The notes below the pieces were generated by a model, which was not told where the DNA came from, ran no database searches, and saw only the letters and a program-made list of their open reading frames with translations. From assembly GCA_028284155.1 (NCBI GenBank), contig JANQSF010000018.1, positions 18,533 through 82,532 of the forward strand: a stretch of 64,000 nt of DNA. The letters run 5' to 3'. Origin of the DNA: Phycisphaeraceae bacterium. Its GTDB lineage: Bacteria > Planctomycetota > Phycisphaerae > Phycisphaerales > Phycisphaeraceae. Both the position numbers and the translations under genes were made by a program. Within the stretch, counting starts at the first letter, position 1. Every line of letters begins with the position of its first letter. Below are positions 41,733 through 49,187 of this stretch, piece after piece.

Positions 41733-43088
41733 ATGACTCAACGCATCACCCGCCGTAGCTTCCTCGCCAATGCCGCGACCGTCCCCGCTGTGGCCGGCGT
41801 CGGTTACGTTTCGTCCCGCGCCGCGGCGCAGTCGAAGTCGGCCAACGAGAAGCTGAACATCATGATCATTGGCTGTGCCGGCCGCGGCGGGCACAACATG
41901 GGTCAGTTCAAGAACAGCGAGAACATTGTCGGCCTGTGCGATATCGACGAGAAGAACATCGCCCGCGGGACGCGCAGCCTCGGCGACCAGCACAAGCCCA
42001 CGATCTACTACGACCTGCGCAAGGCGGTCGAGCACAAGGGCCTGAACGCGGTGATCGTCTCCACGACCGACCACACGCACGCGCCGGCCAACGTCCTGGC
42101 CATGCGCAACGGCCTGCATGTTTACAGCGAGAAGCCGCTGGCTCACACGGTGCGTGAAGCGCACGTCGTGCGCCAGACCTATCTGGAACGTAAGGACAAG
42201 ATCGCCACGCAGATGGGCACGCAGATCCACGCGACCGACAACTACCGCCGCGTGGTCGAACTGGTTCAGCACGGGACGATCGGCCAAATCACGGAAGCGC
42301 ACGTCTGGTGCAACCGCCACAGCCGACAGAACCCACCGCCGCCGATCGAGGGTACGAAGGAGGCGCCCAGTTACTTGCATTGGGACCTGTGGGTCGGCCC
42401 CGCGCCCAAGCGCGGCTACGCCAACGGCTACCACCCGGGCAACCTGACGTGGAATCGATATTGGGACATCGGCAACGGCATCCTCGGCGACATGGGTAGC
42501 CACCTGATCGACCTACCTTACTGGGCGCTCGACTTGACGCACCCGACGGCGGTCTCAAGCGAAGCGCCCAAGCCGCACCCGGTGATTTATCCGAGTAAGT
42601 TGAAGGTCACTTGGGAGCACCCCAAGCGCGGCGACAAGCCGCACGAGGGCGCGCTGAAGGTCGTGTGGTACGACGGCGGCTCGAAGCCGAGCAACGTGCT
42701 GGGCGTTGACGTGAGCAAGTACGGTATCGGCGTGCTGTTCGTCGGGACGGAGGGCAAGCTCCTGGCCGACTACGGGCGACGCACAGTGATCAAGCCGGAC
42801 GGCTCGTCGCAGTCGGGTGTGTCCGTGCCCAAGCCGTGGATCCCCAAGTCGCGCGGCCACCACGCCGAGTGGCTACACGCTTGCAAGAACGACCCGTCGT
42901 CGACGCTGTGCAACTTCGACTATTCCGGCCGACTCATCGAGCACAACCTGTTGGGCACGGTCGCCCACCGCGCGGGCAACAAGCGTCTGGAGTACGACGC
43001 GAAGCAGGTCAAGGTGACAAACGACAAGCTCGCCAACATCTTCGTGTCCAAGACATACCGCGAAGGCTGGGGCGGCATATTCGACTAA
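41733..43088 (+). CDS. Gfo/Idh/MocA family oxidoreductase, Tat-exported
   Basis: 451 residues from ATG 41733, preceded by AAGGAG eight bases upstream. Twin-arginine signal RITRRSFLANAATVPAVAG. Rossmann motif IIGCAGRGGHN, DHTHAPANVLAM, catalytic SEKPLAHT, and the NRYWDIGNGILGDMGSHLIDLPYW segment shared with the oxidoreductase at 4.6 kb, of which it is a distant paralogue. It acts outside the cytoplasm after folding with its cofactor. Substrate unknown. Confidence 0.9.
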   Translation: MTQRITRRSFLANAATVPAVAGVGYVSSRAAAQSKSANEKLNIMIIGCAGRGGHNMGQFKNSENIVGLCDIDEKNIARGTRSLGDQHKPTIYYDLRKAVEHKGLNAVIVSTTDHTHAPANVLAMRNGLHVYSEKPLAHTVREAHVVRQTYLERKDKIATQMGTQIHATDNYRRVVELVQHGTIGQITEAHVWCNRHSRQNPPPPIEGTKEAPSYLHWDLWVGPAPKRGYANGYHPGNLTWNRYWDIGNGILGDMGSHLIDLPYWALDLTHPTAVSSEAPKPHPVIYPSKLKVTWEHPKRGDKPHEGALKVVWYDGGSKPSNVLGVDVSKYGIGVLFVGTEGKLLADYGRRTVIKPDGSSQSGVSVPKPWIPKSRGHHAEWLHACKNDPSSTLCNFDYSGRLIEHNLLGTVAHRAGNKRLEYDAKQVKVTNDKLANIFVSKTYREGWGGIFD

Positions 43089-43180
43089 AGAGTCGCTTCC
43101 GATTCACGCTTGACCTGTTGATCGACCGACACAATCGCTATTCGACCCGCAGCTTGGCCGAGCCGGCCAGGGAGGCCCTC

Positions 43181-43744
43181 GTGAAGAACCGTCCAATCAC
43201 CCTGTTGATCCCGGCCATGCTGTTGATGGCCTTTGCGAGCGCGGCCTCGGCGGATGAGGTCACGAACCCCGAGTTCAAGATGTGGTCGGAGTTCAAGGCC
43301 GGTTCGACGGTGACGCGGTCGATGACCACCGACTCCGCCGGCCGAAAGATCAAGGTCACTCAGAAGGCGACGCTCAAGTCGATCGACCGGACGAAGGCGG
43401 TCGTCAGCATGCAGCAGACGCTGGTCTTCAACGGGCAGGAGATCAAGCAGCCGAGCAAGGACCGGGAAATACTGGCCAAGATCAAGAAGGCCGAAGCGGA
43501 AAAGAGCCCGGCCAACCCCGAGAACGCGATTGAGCGCGGCGAAGAGTCGATCGAGGTGGCGGGCAAGAAGCTCAAGTGCAAGTGGTACACGACCAAGGCT
43601 GAGCAGAACGGCACGTCGTCGTTGGCCAAGGTATGGCTGCATGAGTCGATCCCGGGACACATCGCGAAGATGGAGGCGACGACCAAGGCCGGCGGGCAGG
43701 AGGCGAAGGTTGATCTGGTCGTGACGGCGTTCGAGAAGAAGTGA
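43181..43744 (+). CDS. Small secreted protein, unknown family
   Basis: 187 residues from GTG 43181, with GGGAGG ten bases upstream; earlier in-frame codons lack a better start. Signal peptide ITLLIPAMLLMAFASAASA. The mature part is lysine-rich and alternates beta-like segments (KAGSTVTRSMTTDSAG, KCKWYTTKAEQ, HIAKMEATTKAGGQEAKVDLVV). No cysteine pairs or enzyme motif. It resembles planctomycete hypothetical proteins that measure as a compact beta domain, but I do not recognise a family. It follows the oxidoreductase by 92 nt. Confidence 0.7.
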   Translation: MKNRPITLLIPAMLLMAFASAASADEVTNPEFKMWSEFKAGSTVTRSMTTDSAGRKIKVTQKATLKSIDRTKAVVSMQQTLVFNGQEIKQPSKDREILAKIKKAEAEKSPANPENAIERGEESIEVAGKKLKCKWYTTKAEQNGTSSLAKVWLHESIPGHIAKMEATTKAGGQEAKVDLVVTAFEKK

Positions 43745-43863
43745 GTTGGGGGTATCGTTGATCGTCGGCCGCCGGTTAGCGGTGGCACTCAACAACAAGT
43801 TATGATAGTTGAAGTTTCGGCGTCGCCTGCGCGGGGCGGGCGTTGTTGACTTGGGGTTCAATC

Positions 43864-45429
43864 ATGGGTGGCCAACATTCGTCGGGTAAAGCGCGCCCAC
43901 GTCGCCGCGAAAGCGACCACGTCAAACCGCTTGGGTTGGCGGAAAACCAGTTCCTTCAGGTGTTGCTGGACGAGGTCAAACTGCATCGACACCGCGACGG
44001 CGTTCGCCTGTCGATCAACCTCTGCGAAAAGACGCCGGCCATCTGGTCGCGGTTCGGCAAGGCGCACCTGCGCCAGTCGATCCCCGACTTCGCGGGCACC
44101 GTCGCACGCGTTCAGAGCAAATTGGATCATTTCCTGATCGACGGTCGGGGCCGGTCGTTGAGTATCCGCGAAGCCGGGTATTGCTTCCGATACGGCGGCG
44201 GCGGCACGTTGCCCATGATCCGTATCGGCGACGAGGAGTACTTCTGCCTCTTTTACCGCGAGATTCACCCGATCGGCTGGAATATCGCCAACGGCGGCAG
44301 CGACTCGACGCAGGAACTGCTCAGCCCGGAAGAGGTGATTGAACGCGAGCTTCGTGAGGAATTGATCATTGTCAACCCGTCGCAGAATTGTCGGTACGTC
44401 CTACGCGGCGAGTCAGAAGACCCGCTGGATCGGCCGGAGTATCGCGTCGCGCGTCGTCTGCTTCACGACGCGTACCCCGGTCTCGACCTGCTGAACATGA
44501 CGCCCAACGAGGTCGCGTTGAAATGGCTGGACGGCCCGGACCGTCTGGACGTGACGATCGGCCCGACGGATCGGCCGAAGGCGCGACAGACGTATACGAC
44601 GGAGAACTGCTACATCAACGCCAACGCCGAAGACTTCGGCATCGAGATAGACCGCGTCGCGTGGATCGATGTGGACCCGGGCGTGATCATCATGGACGGC
44701 GAGTTGACGGAGGACGCCGGCGCCCGGCCAATCAATGCGCCGGTCGGTCTGTTCCGAGTGCCGACATTCCTGCGTGAACTCGAGGCGGGTTCGAAGCGAT
44801 TCATCCCCGACATTCTCTTCCACGCCGCGCAACAACACGACGGGGCGGCGACGGCCGATGTGGTGAAGGACGATTTTGTGCCGTCGATCGCGCCGGTCAT
44901 CGGCCGTGATGCGGTTCGCGAATGGGAAGAGTCGTATCACCCGTATGACCTCTGCCCCGTGACGCGGACGCTCGTGCAGCGCACGCACGATCAGTTCGAT
45001 CAGCGGCCCCGCAGGCGAAAGGACTACGAGGTCTTTATCAGCTTCGCCAACGACGACAAGGCGTATGCGGAGCGGGTCTACCGGGCGATCAAGAAGCGCA
45101 AGGGCGATCGCGTGTTTTTCAGTGGGAAGACCCTTCACGACGTCAAGTTCGCACGCGCGATCGACGCGGCGCTGGAGTCGGCCGACTCGCTCATCGTCGT
45201 CGGGAGCAAGCTGCATCACCTCAGCCGAGAGTGGGTCGAGTACGAGTGGCTGAAGTTTGAGACGCTGATCCGCAACCGACGCAAGCCCGCGGGCCAGATC
45301 ATCCCGTTTATCCAAAAGGGGATCGACCCGGCGTACCTCCCCGGGCCGTTGATGCTCTACAACGCGATCCACTTCTCACCGGAACACATCGAAGACGACG
45401 TGAACCATCTCTTGCAGCTCGAGTTGTGA
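43864..45429 (+). CDS. Nudix-like domain fused to a C-terminal TIR domain
   Basis: 521 residues from ATG 43864; no strong ribosome-binding site. A TATGAT at 43801-43806 may be the -10. The N-terminal ~90 residues are unassigned and basic at the start. Residues ~105-290 look Nudix-like: EEYFCLFYREIHPIGWNIANGG, then G145-x5-E151-x9-R161-E-L-R-E165-E166-L, which is the Nudix box with two extra residues and without its final glycine. Residues ~386-521 are a TIR domain: DYEVFISFANDD, VFFSGKTL, SADSLIVVGSK, and REWVEYEW, with E461 in the position of the TIR NADase catalytic glutamate. TIR enzymes cleave NAD to ADP-ribose products; Nudix domains bind or hydrolyse these. A signalling or defence role is inferred. 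Confidence 0.75.
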   Translation: MGGQHSSGKARPRRRESDHVKPLGLAENQFLQVLLDEVKLHRHRDGVRLSINLCEKTPAIWSRFGKAHLRQSIPDFAGTVARVQSKLDHFLIDGRGRSLSIREAGYCFRYGGGGTLPMIRIGDEEYFCLFYREIHPIGWNIANGGSDSTQELLSPEEVIERELREELIIVNPSQNCRYVLRGESEDPLDRPEYRVARRLLHDAYPGLDLLNMTPNEVALKWLDGPDRLDVTIGPTDRPKARQTYTTENCYINANAEDFGIEIDRVAWIDVDPGVIIMDGELTEDAGARPINAPVGLFRVPTFLRELEAGSKRFIPDILFHAAQQHDGAATADVVKDDFVPSIAPVIGRDAVREWEESYHPYDLCPVTRTLVQRTHDQFDQRPRRRKDYEVFISFANDDKAYAERVYRAIKKRKGDRVFFSGKTLHDVKFARAIDAALESADSLIVVGSKLHHLSREWVEYEWLKFETLIRNRRKPAGQIIPFIQKGIDPAYLPGPLMLYNAIHFSPEHIEDDVNHLLQLEL

Positions 45430-45470
45430 ATCCGGTGCAGCAGGATTGATTCAGGGCTCAAAAGCCCGCG

Positions 45471-46538
45471 TCATGATCGGACCGCCGTCGTTTCATGCCG
45501 CAATTGCCCGCACGCCGCAGCGATGTCGCAGCCGCGGCTGGCTCGGATGTGGCAGTTGACGCCCGCGTTGCGCAGCGACTTTTGAAATGACAGCACGTCG
45601 TGGTCGACGGGGCGTCGGTAAGGCAGGCCGGCCACCTCGTTGTAACGGATCAGGTTGACGTTGCAGCGCAGCCGCTTGCAGACGCCGACGAGTTCGCGCG
45701 CGTGGTCCGGGCGGTCGTTGACTTCGCGCATCAGAGTGTATTCGAGTGTGACCTCTCGGCCGGTGCGGTCAAAGTAGTAGCGGCCTGCATCGACGAGCTG
45801 ATCGATCGTCACGTAGTCGGCCCACGGGATGAGTTGTCGTCGAACGTCGTCGTTGGGCGCGTGTAGGCTGATCGCCAGCGTCGCGGGGATGCGCTCGTCG
45901 GCTAACCGTCTGATCTGCGCCGGCAGGCCGACCGTGCTGATCGTCACCCGTCGGCTGGACAGGTTGAATGCCCAGTCGGCTGTGAGCGTGCGGACGGCGC
46001 GGACGACGTTGTCGAAATTGGTCAGCGGCTCGCCCATGCCCATGAACACGACGTTGGTGATTCGGCCGACGGGGTCGTCCGCCAACGCGTTGTCGAGCAG
46101 CCAAACCTGTTCGACGATCTGACCGGCCGACAGGTTGCCGTCCAGCCCGCCAAGGCCCGACGCGCAGAAGCGGCAGCCCACGGCGCACCCGACCTGGCTG
46201 GAGATACAGGCCGTGCGCCGCGGGGTCGACGGGCCATCGACGGGGATCATCACGCACTCGGTTTGCCCCACGCCCGCGTCCCAATCGACCAACAGTTTCC
46301 GCACATCGTCGGTCGCGAGCTGCGACTGGACCACTTGGCAGGAGGCGAAACAGAGGTGATCGGCAATCACGGCCCGGTCGGACACGGACAGGTTGGTCAT
46401 CTGCTGTGGGTCGTTTACGCCGTGCTTGTAAACCCACTCGACGACCTGCTTCGCCCGAAACGCGTGCAGGCCCCAGGCCACGAGGTGCTCGCGGAGCGCA
46501 TCGGGGTCGAGGTCGAAGATGAGCGGGCGTTCAGCCAT
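45471..46538 (-). CDS. rlmN: Dual-specificity RNA methyltransferase RlmN
   Basis: 355 residues, ATG 46538. Radical-SAM cluster motif C118-AVG-C122-RF-C125, preceded by ACISSQVGC; FMGMGEPL; STVGLP; the methyl-accepting cysteine is in the C-terminal HIRASRGCDIAAACGQL segment. RlmN methylates C2 of A2503 in 23S rRNA and A37 of some tRNAs through a radical mechanism. It is divergent from pyrD, with 139 nt between them. A weak hairpin (45454-45467) lies between it and the convergent TIR gene. Confidence 0.95.
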   Translation of the reverse strand: MAERPLIFDLDPDALREHLVAWGLHAFRAKQVVEWVYKHGVNDPQQMTNLSVSDRAVIADHLCFASCQVVQSQLATDDVRKLLVDWDAGVGQTECVMIPVDGPSTPRRTACISSQVGCAVGCRFCASGLGGLDGNLSAGQIVEQVWLLDNALADDPVGRITNVVFMGMGEPLTNFDNVVRAVRTLTADWAFNLSSRRVTISTVGLPAQIRRLADERIPATLAISLHAPNDDVRRQLIPWADYVTIDQLVDAGRYYFDRTGREVTLEYTLMREVNDRPDHARELVGVCKRLRCNVNLIRYNEVAGLPYRRPVDHDVLSFQKSLRNAGVNCHIRASRGCDIAAACGQLRHETTAVRS

Positions 46539-46577
46539 GATCGTGCGTATCTTATGCCGACCGCCGTACTATTTAGC

Positions 46578-46642
46578 CGCGTCGCTCGAGACAAGCCCGG
46601 CGCGTGGCAGGCATCCGCGGGACGCGCGTCGCGAGCGACGCG
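46578..46642 (+). promoter_or_regulatory. Potential pyrD leader with mutually exclusive hairpins
   Basis: CGCGTCGCTCG (46578-46588) is exactly complementary to CGAGCGACGCG (46632-46642). The same 3' arm also pairs with a nearer CGCGTCGC (46625-46632) to form an 8-bp hairpin at 46625-46642. A TACTAT (46567-46572) could be the -10 that starts the transcript at about 46579, so both alternatives would lie in the leader. pyrD starts 36 nt later. It may also be another REP-like palindrome with no regulatory role. Confidence 0.35.
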
Positions 46643-46677
46643 ATAAAAGGCTTGAAGACGACCAAACGGAACGTTTT

Positions 46678-47661
46678 ATGACGGATACCGCGACCAGTCC
46701 CGCCCCGCCCGCTACCGAAATCGACCTGAGTGTCGACTTGGCCGGCCTGAAACTGGCTAACCCGATGATGACCGCGTCGGGCACGTGTGGCTATGTTGAT
46801 GAGTACGCCGACTTCGTCGACCTGACGCGGCTGGGCGCGTTCGTGACCAAGAGCATCTCGCCCGAGGTGCGTAAGGGCAATGAGACATACCGCATCGTCG
46901 AAACGCGCGGCGGGATGCTCAACGCGATCGGGTTGGCCAACGTCGGGCTCGACGCGTTCCTGCGTGACAAGCTGCCAAAACTCGAAGCGTTACGGCAGCA
47001 AGGCCCGCGCGTCGTTGTCAACGCCGTCGGTCACAACATCGACGAGTTCGTCAAGGTCGCCGGCAGTGTGGCCGAGCACGCGTGCGTCGACGGCGTTGAG
47101 TTGAATGTTTCCTGCCCCAACGTCGCGGACGGCCTGGTGTTCGGCACGAACCCTCCGCTGCTCAAGGAACTAGTCGGCCACGTGCGTCGTGCGATGCGCG
47201 ACGATTGCAAGCTGATCGTCAAACTCTCGCCGAACGTCGGCGACATCACTCAGACCGCCGCCGCCGCGATCGAGGGCGGGGCCGAAGCATTGAGCATGGT
47301 CAACACGTTTAACGCGATGGCCGTGGACATCCACAAGCGCACGACGCGGTTGGCCAACGGCTCGGGCGGGCTGTCCGGTCCGGCGGTCAAGCCGATGGCG
47401 ATCTACCTGATCAGTCGCGTGTACCGCGAGGTCGCGCGCGACGCGGGCGTGCCGATCATCGGCATGGGCGGCATTCAATACTGGCAGGACGCGGCCGAGT
47501 TCATCCTCGCCGGTGCGACGGGGTTGGCGGTTGGCACGGCGTTGTTCGTCGACCCGGCGACGCCGGTGACGATCCTGGACGGGCTGAGCCACTGGGTTGC
47601 GGAGCAAGGGTGCACGTCGTTGTCTGAGTTGGTGGGGCGGTTGCGGTTGCCGAGCGACTGA
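46678..47661 (+). CDS. pyrD: Dihydroorotate dehydrogenase, class 1B type catalytic subunit
   Basis: 327 residues from ATG 46678; an in-frame start at 46519 would run through palindromic non-coding DNA. Motifs: LKLANPMMTASGTCGY, KSISPEVRKGNETYRIVET, LNAIGLANVG, the catalytic loop VELNVSCPNV (active-site cysteine), KLSPNVGDI, NTFNAMAVD, and GMGGIQYWQDAAEFILAGATGLAVGTAL (FMN phosphate binding). It oxidises dihydroorotate to orotate in pyrimidine synthesis. The serine-to-cysteine catalytic base places it in class 1; no PyrK electron-transfer subunit is adjacent. Confidence 0.93.
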   Translation: MTDTATSPAPPATEIDLSVDLAGLKLANPMMTASGTCGYVDEYADFVDLTRLGAFVTKSISPEVRKGNETYRIVETRGGMLNAIGLANVGLDAFLRDKLPKLEALRQQGPRVVVNAVGHNIDEFVKVAGSVAEHACVDGVELNVSCPNVADGLVFGTNPPLLKELVGHVRRAMRDDCKLIVKLSPNVGDITQTAAAAIEGGAEALSMVNTFNAMAVDIHKRTTRLANGSGGLSGPAVKPMAIYLISRVYREVARDAGVPIIGMGGIQYWQDAAEFILAGATGLAVGTALFVDPATPVTILDGLSHWVAEQGCTSLSELVGRLRLPSD

Positions 47662-47714
47662 CACGCGCACCTTCCACGACGGACTGCCCCGTTCTGTATG
47701 TCACTCGTCCAACC

Positions 47715-48113
47715 ATGCTCACCCCCTCCCAACGCAACCACTTCGACACACAACTCGACGCGGTCATCGCGTCGTTGCCCGACCACCTGCACGACCTGAT
47801 TGAGGAGATACCCGTTGTCGTGGACGACAACCCCTCGCCGCGACAGTTGCGCGACCTGGGCATCACGTCACGCGGGACGTTGCTGTGCGGCCTGCATTGG
47901 GGCGTGCCGTTGACGGATCGCAGCGTTGAACACAACGCACGACTTCCCGATCAGATCACGCTGTTCCGTGAGCCGATTGTGATTGTCAGCGGCTTCGGTC
48001 GAGGCGGGTCGTTGCGTGATCTGGAGCATCAAGTCCGCGTGACGCTGCTGCACGAAATCGGGCATCACTTCGGGCTGGATGAAGACGACCTTGAGGCATT
48101 GGGTTATGCGTGA
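47715..48113 (+). CDS. Zincin-like metallopeptidase (PF06262/DUF1025 type)
   Basis: 132 residues from ATG 47715. The zinc-binding motif HEIGHHFGLDEDDLE (H113, E114, H117, and a downstream acidic ligand) is at the very C terminus, preceded by LRDLEHQVRVTLL. The family is small, soluble, lacks a propeptide, and resembles a minimal zincin; substrates are unknown. It follows pyrD by 53 nt and converges on pyrF. Confidence 0.85.
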   Translation: MLTPSQRNHFDTQLDAVIASLPDHLHDLIEEIPVVVDDNPSPRQLRDLGITSRGTLLCGLHWGVPLTDRSVEHNARLPDQITLFREPIVIVSGFGRGGSLRDLEHQVRVTLLHEIGHHFGLDEDDLEALGYA

Positions 48114-48172
48114 ACGACATTCGGATCGCCAACGATCGCGGTGCGGCGTTCACAGACCGAGAAGAGTACGAC

Positions 48173-49090
48173 TCACGCCACGGCCGCGTTGACCTGTTCT
48201 TTCATCTCGACCGCGGCTCGGCTGACCGACGACTCCCAATCGGGGTCGTCGCGGTCGAAGGCGTAGATGATCGACCGGCTGGCTGTCACGATCGCGCCCT
48301 GGCCGTCGGCGTTGAAGCACGCCCGCACGTCTTCGGCTGAGCCGCCTTGCGCGCCAAAGCCCGGGACGAGGAAGACCTGTTGAGGCATGAGTTCGCGCAG
48401 GCGTTGGGCGTCACGTGGCTTGGTGGCGCCGACCACCGCGCCGAGCAGGCTGTACCCCTCGCGTCCGATGTAGCCCGCGGCCGAGCCGGCCTGGGCGATC
48501 AGTTTCGCGACGGCTTCCGCGACGCTGATGCCGTCGCCGAGCGTCAGGCTTTGCAGTGCGTCGCCGCCCGGGTTGCTGGTGCGGACCAGCGCGAACAGAC
48601 CCTTTTCCTGTTCAGCCGCGACCTCTGCGAACGGCTCGATGCCGTCCATGCCGAGGTAGGCGTTGACGGTCAGCGCGTCAGGTCCGGGCAGGTCGCCGGT
48701 GTCTTCGAAACCCGTGCTGGCTAGGCAGCCGTGCGCGTAATGCCGGCTCGACAGGCCGATGTCGCCGCGCTTGGCGTCGCCGATGACGAGCAGGCCCATC
48801 TCCTTCGCCGCGCGGACGACCTTGTGGTACGCCTCGACGCCCGGCCAAAGGTATCGCTCGAAGCAGGCCGACTGGGGTTTGACGCAGGGCACGTGGTCGG
48901 CCACGGCACGCAGGACGCGCACGGAAAAGTCGTACAACGCGTCGGCGGCGACCGCGGCGCTCGTGGGTGAACCGGCGTGCTTCCCCGCGACCGAATCGGG
49001 CAGCCGTTCGAACACCGGGTCAAGCCCGACACAGATCGGCGCGCCCTTGTCACGGCAGGCGGTCAGCAGACAGTCAACGAAGTGCGCGAT
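48173..49090 (-). CDS. pyrF: Orotidine 5'-phosphate decarboxylase (type 2) with apparent AUC start
   Basis: 305 residues if translation starts at ATC 49090-49088. The first canonical start in frame, GTG 49015, would delete the conserved N-terminal strand and ICVGLDP motif. The frame is open upstream only to 49105, without ATG, GTG or TTG. A strong AAGGAG lies seven bases before the ATC, and the first residues would read (M)AHFVDCLLTACRDKGAP, as expected for the family. Core motifs: VIGDAKRGDIG (catalytic D-x-K-x-x-D), VNAYLGMDGIEPF, LVRTSNPGG, FLVPGFGAQGG. It converts OMP to UMP, the final step of pyrimidine synthesis. Confidence 0.9.
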   Translation of the reverse strand: MAHFVDCLLTACRDKGAPICVGLDPVFERLPDSVAGKHAGSPTSAAVAADALYDFSVRVLRAVADHVPCVKPQSACFERYLWPGVEAYHKVVRAAKEMGLLVIGDAKRGDIGLSSRHYAHGCLASTGFEDTGDLPGPDALTVNAYLGMDGIEPFAEVAAEQEKGLFALVRTSNPGGDALQSLTLGDGISVAEAVAKLIAQAGSAAGYIGREGYSLLGAVVGATKPRDAQRLRELMPQQVFLVPGFGAQGGSAEDVRACFNADGQGAIVTASRSIIYAFDRDDPDWESSVSRAAVEMKEQVNAAVA

Positions 49091-49174
49091 GGTTTGACTC
49101 CTTCTTTAGGTTGGCGAGATTGTATGGGCGGAAGCCGGCTTGGGCGCGCGAACAAACGCTTCACGCGACCGCTC

Positions 49175-49187
49175 TATAATCGCCGCA
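49175..49187 (+). promoter_or_regulatory. Consensus -10 giving a leaderless polA message
   Basis: Perfect TATAAT at 49175-49180. The usual initiation point 7-8 nt downstream coincides with the A of the polA ATG at 49188. No -35 consensus is seen at the right distance and no ribosome-binding site precedes the ATG. Confidence 0.4.

Noticed and set aside
43864..45429. Thoeris operon
   Set aside because: No SLOG-domain ThsA-type partner or other defence gene is next to the TIR protein; the neighbours are a small secreted protein and rlmN.
45454..45467. Hairpin between the TIR fusion and rlmN as a terminator
   Set aside because: Only a 5-bp stem and no U-tract on either strand.
48110..48340. 76-codon plus-strand frame after the zincin gene
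   Set aside because: It overlaps the zincin stop and lies mainly antisense to pyrF; the sequence shows no domain.
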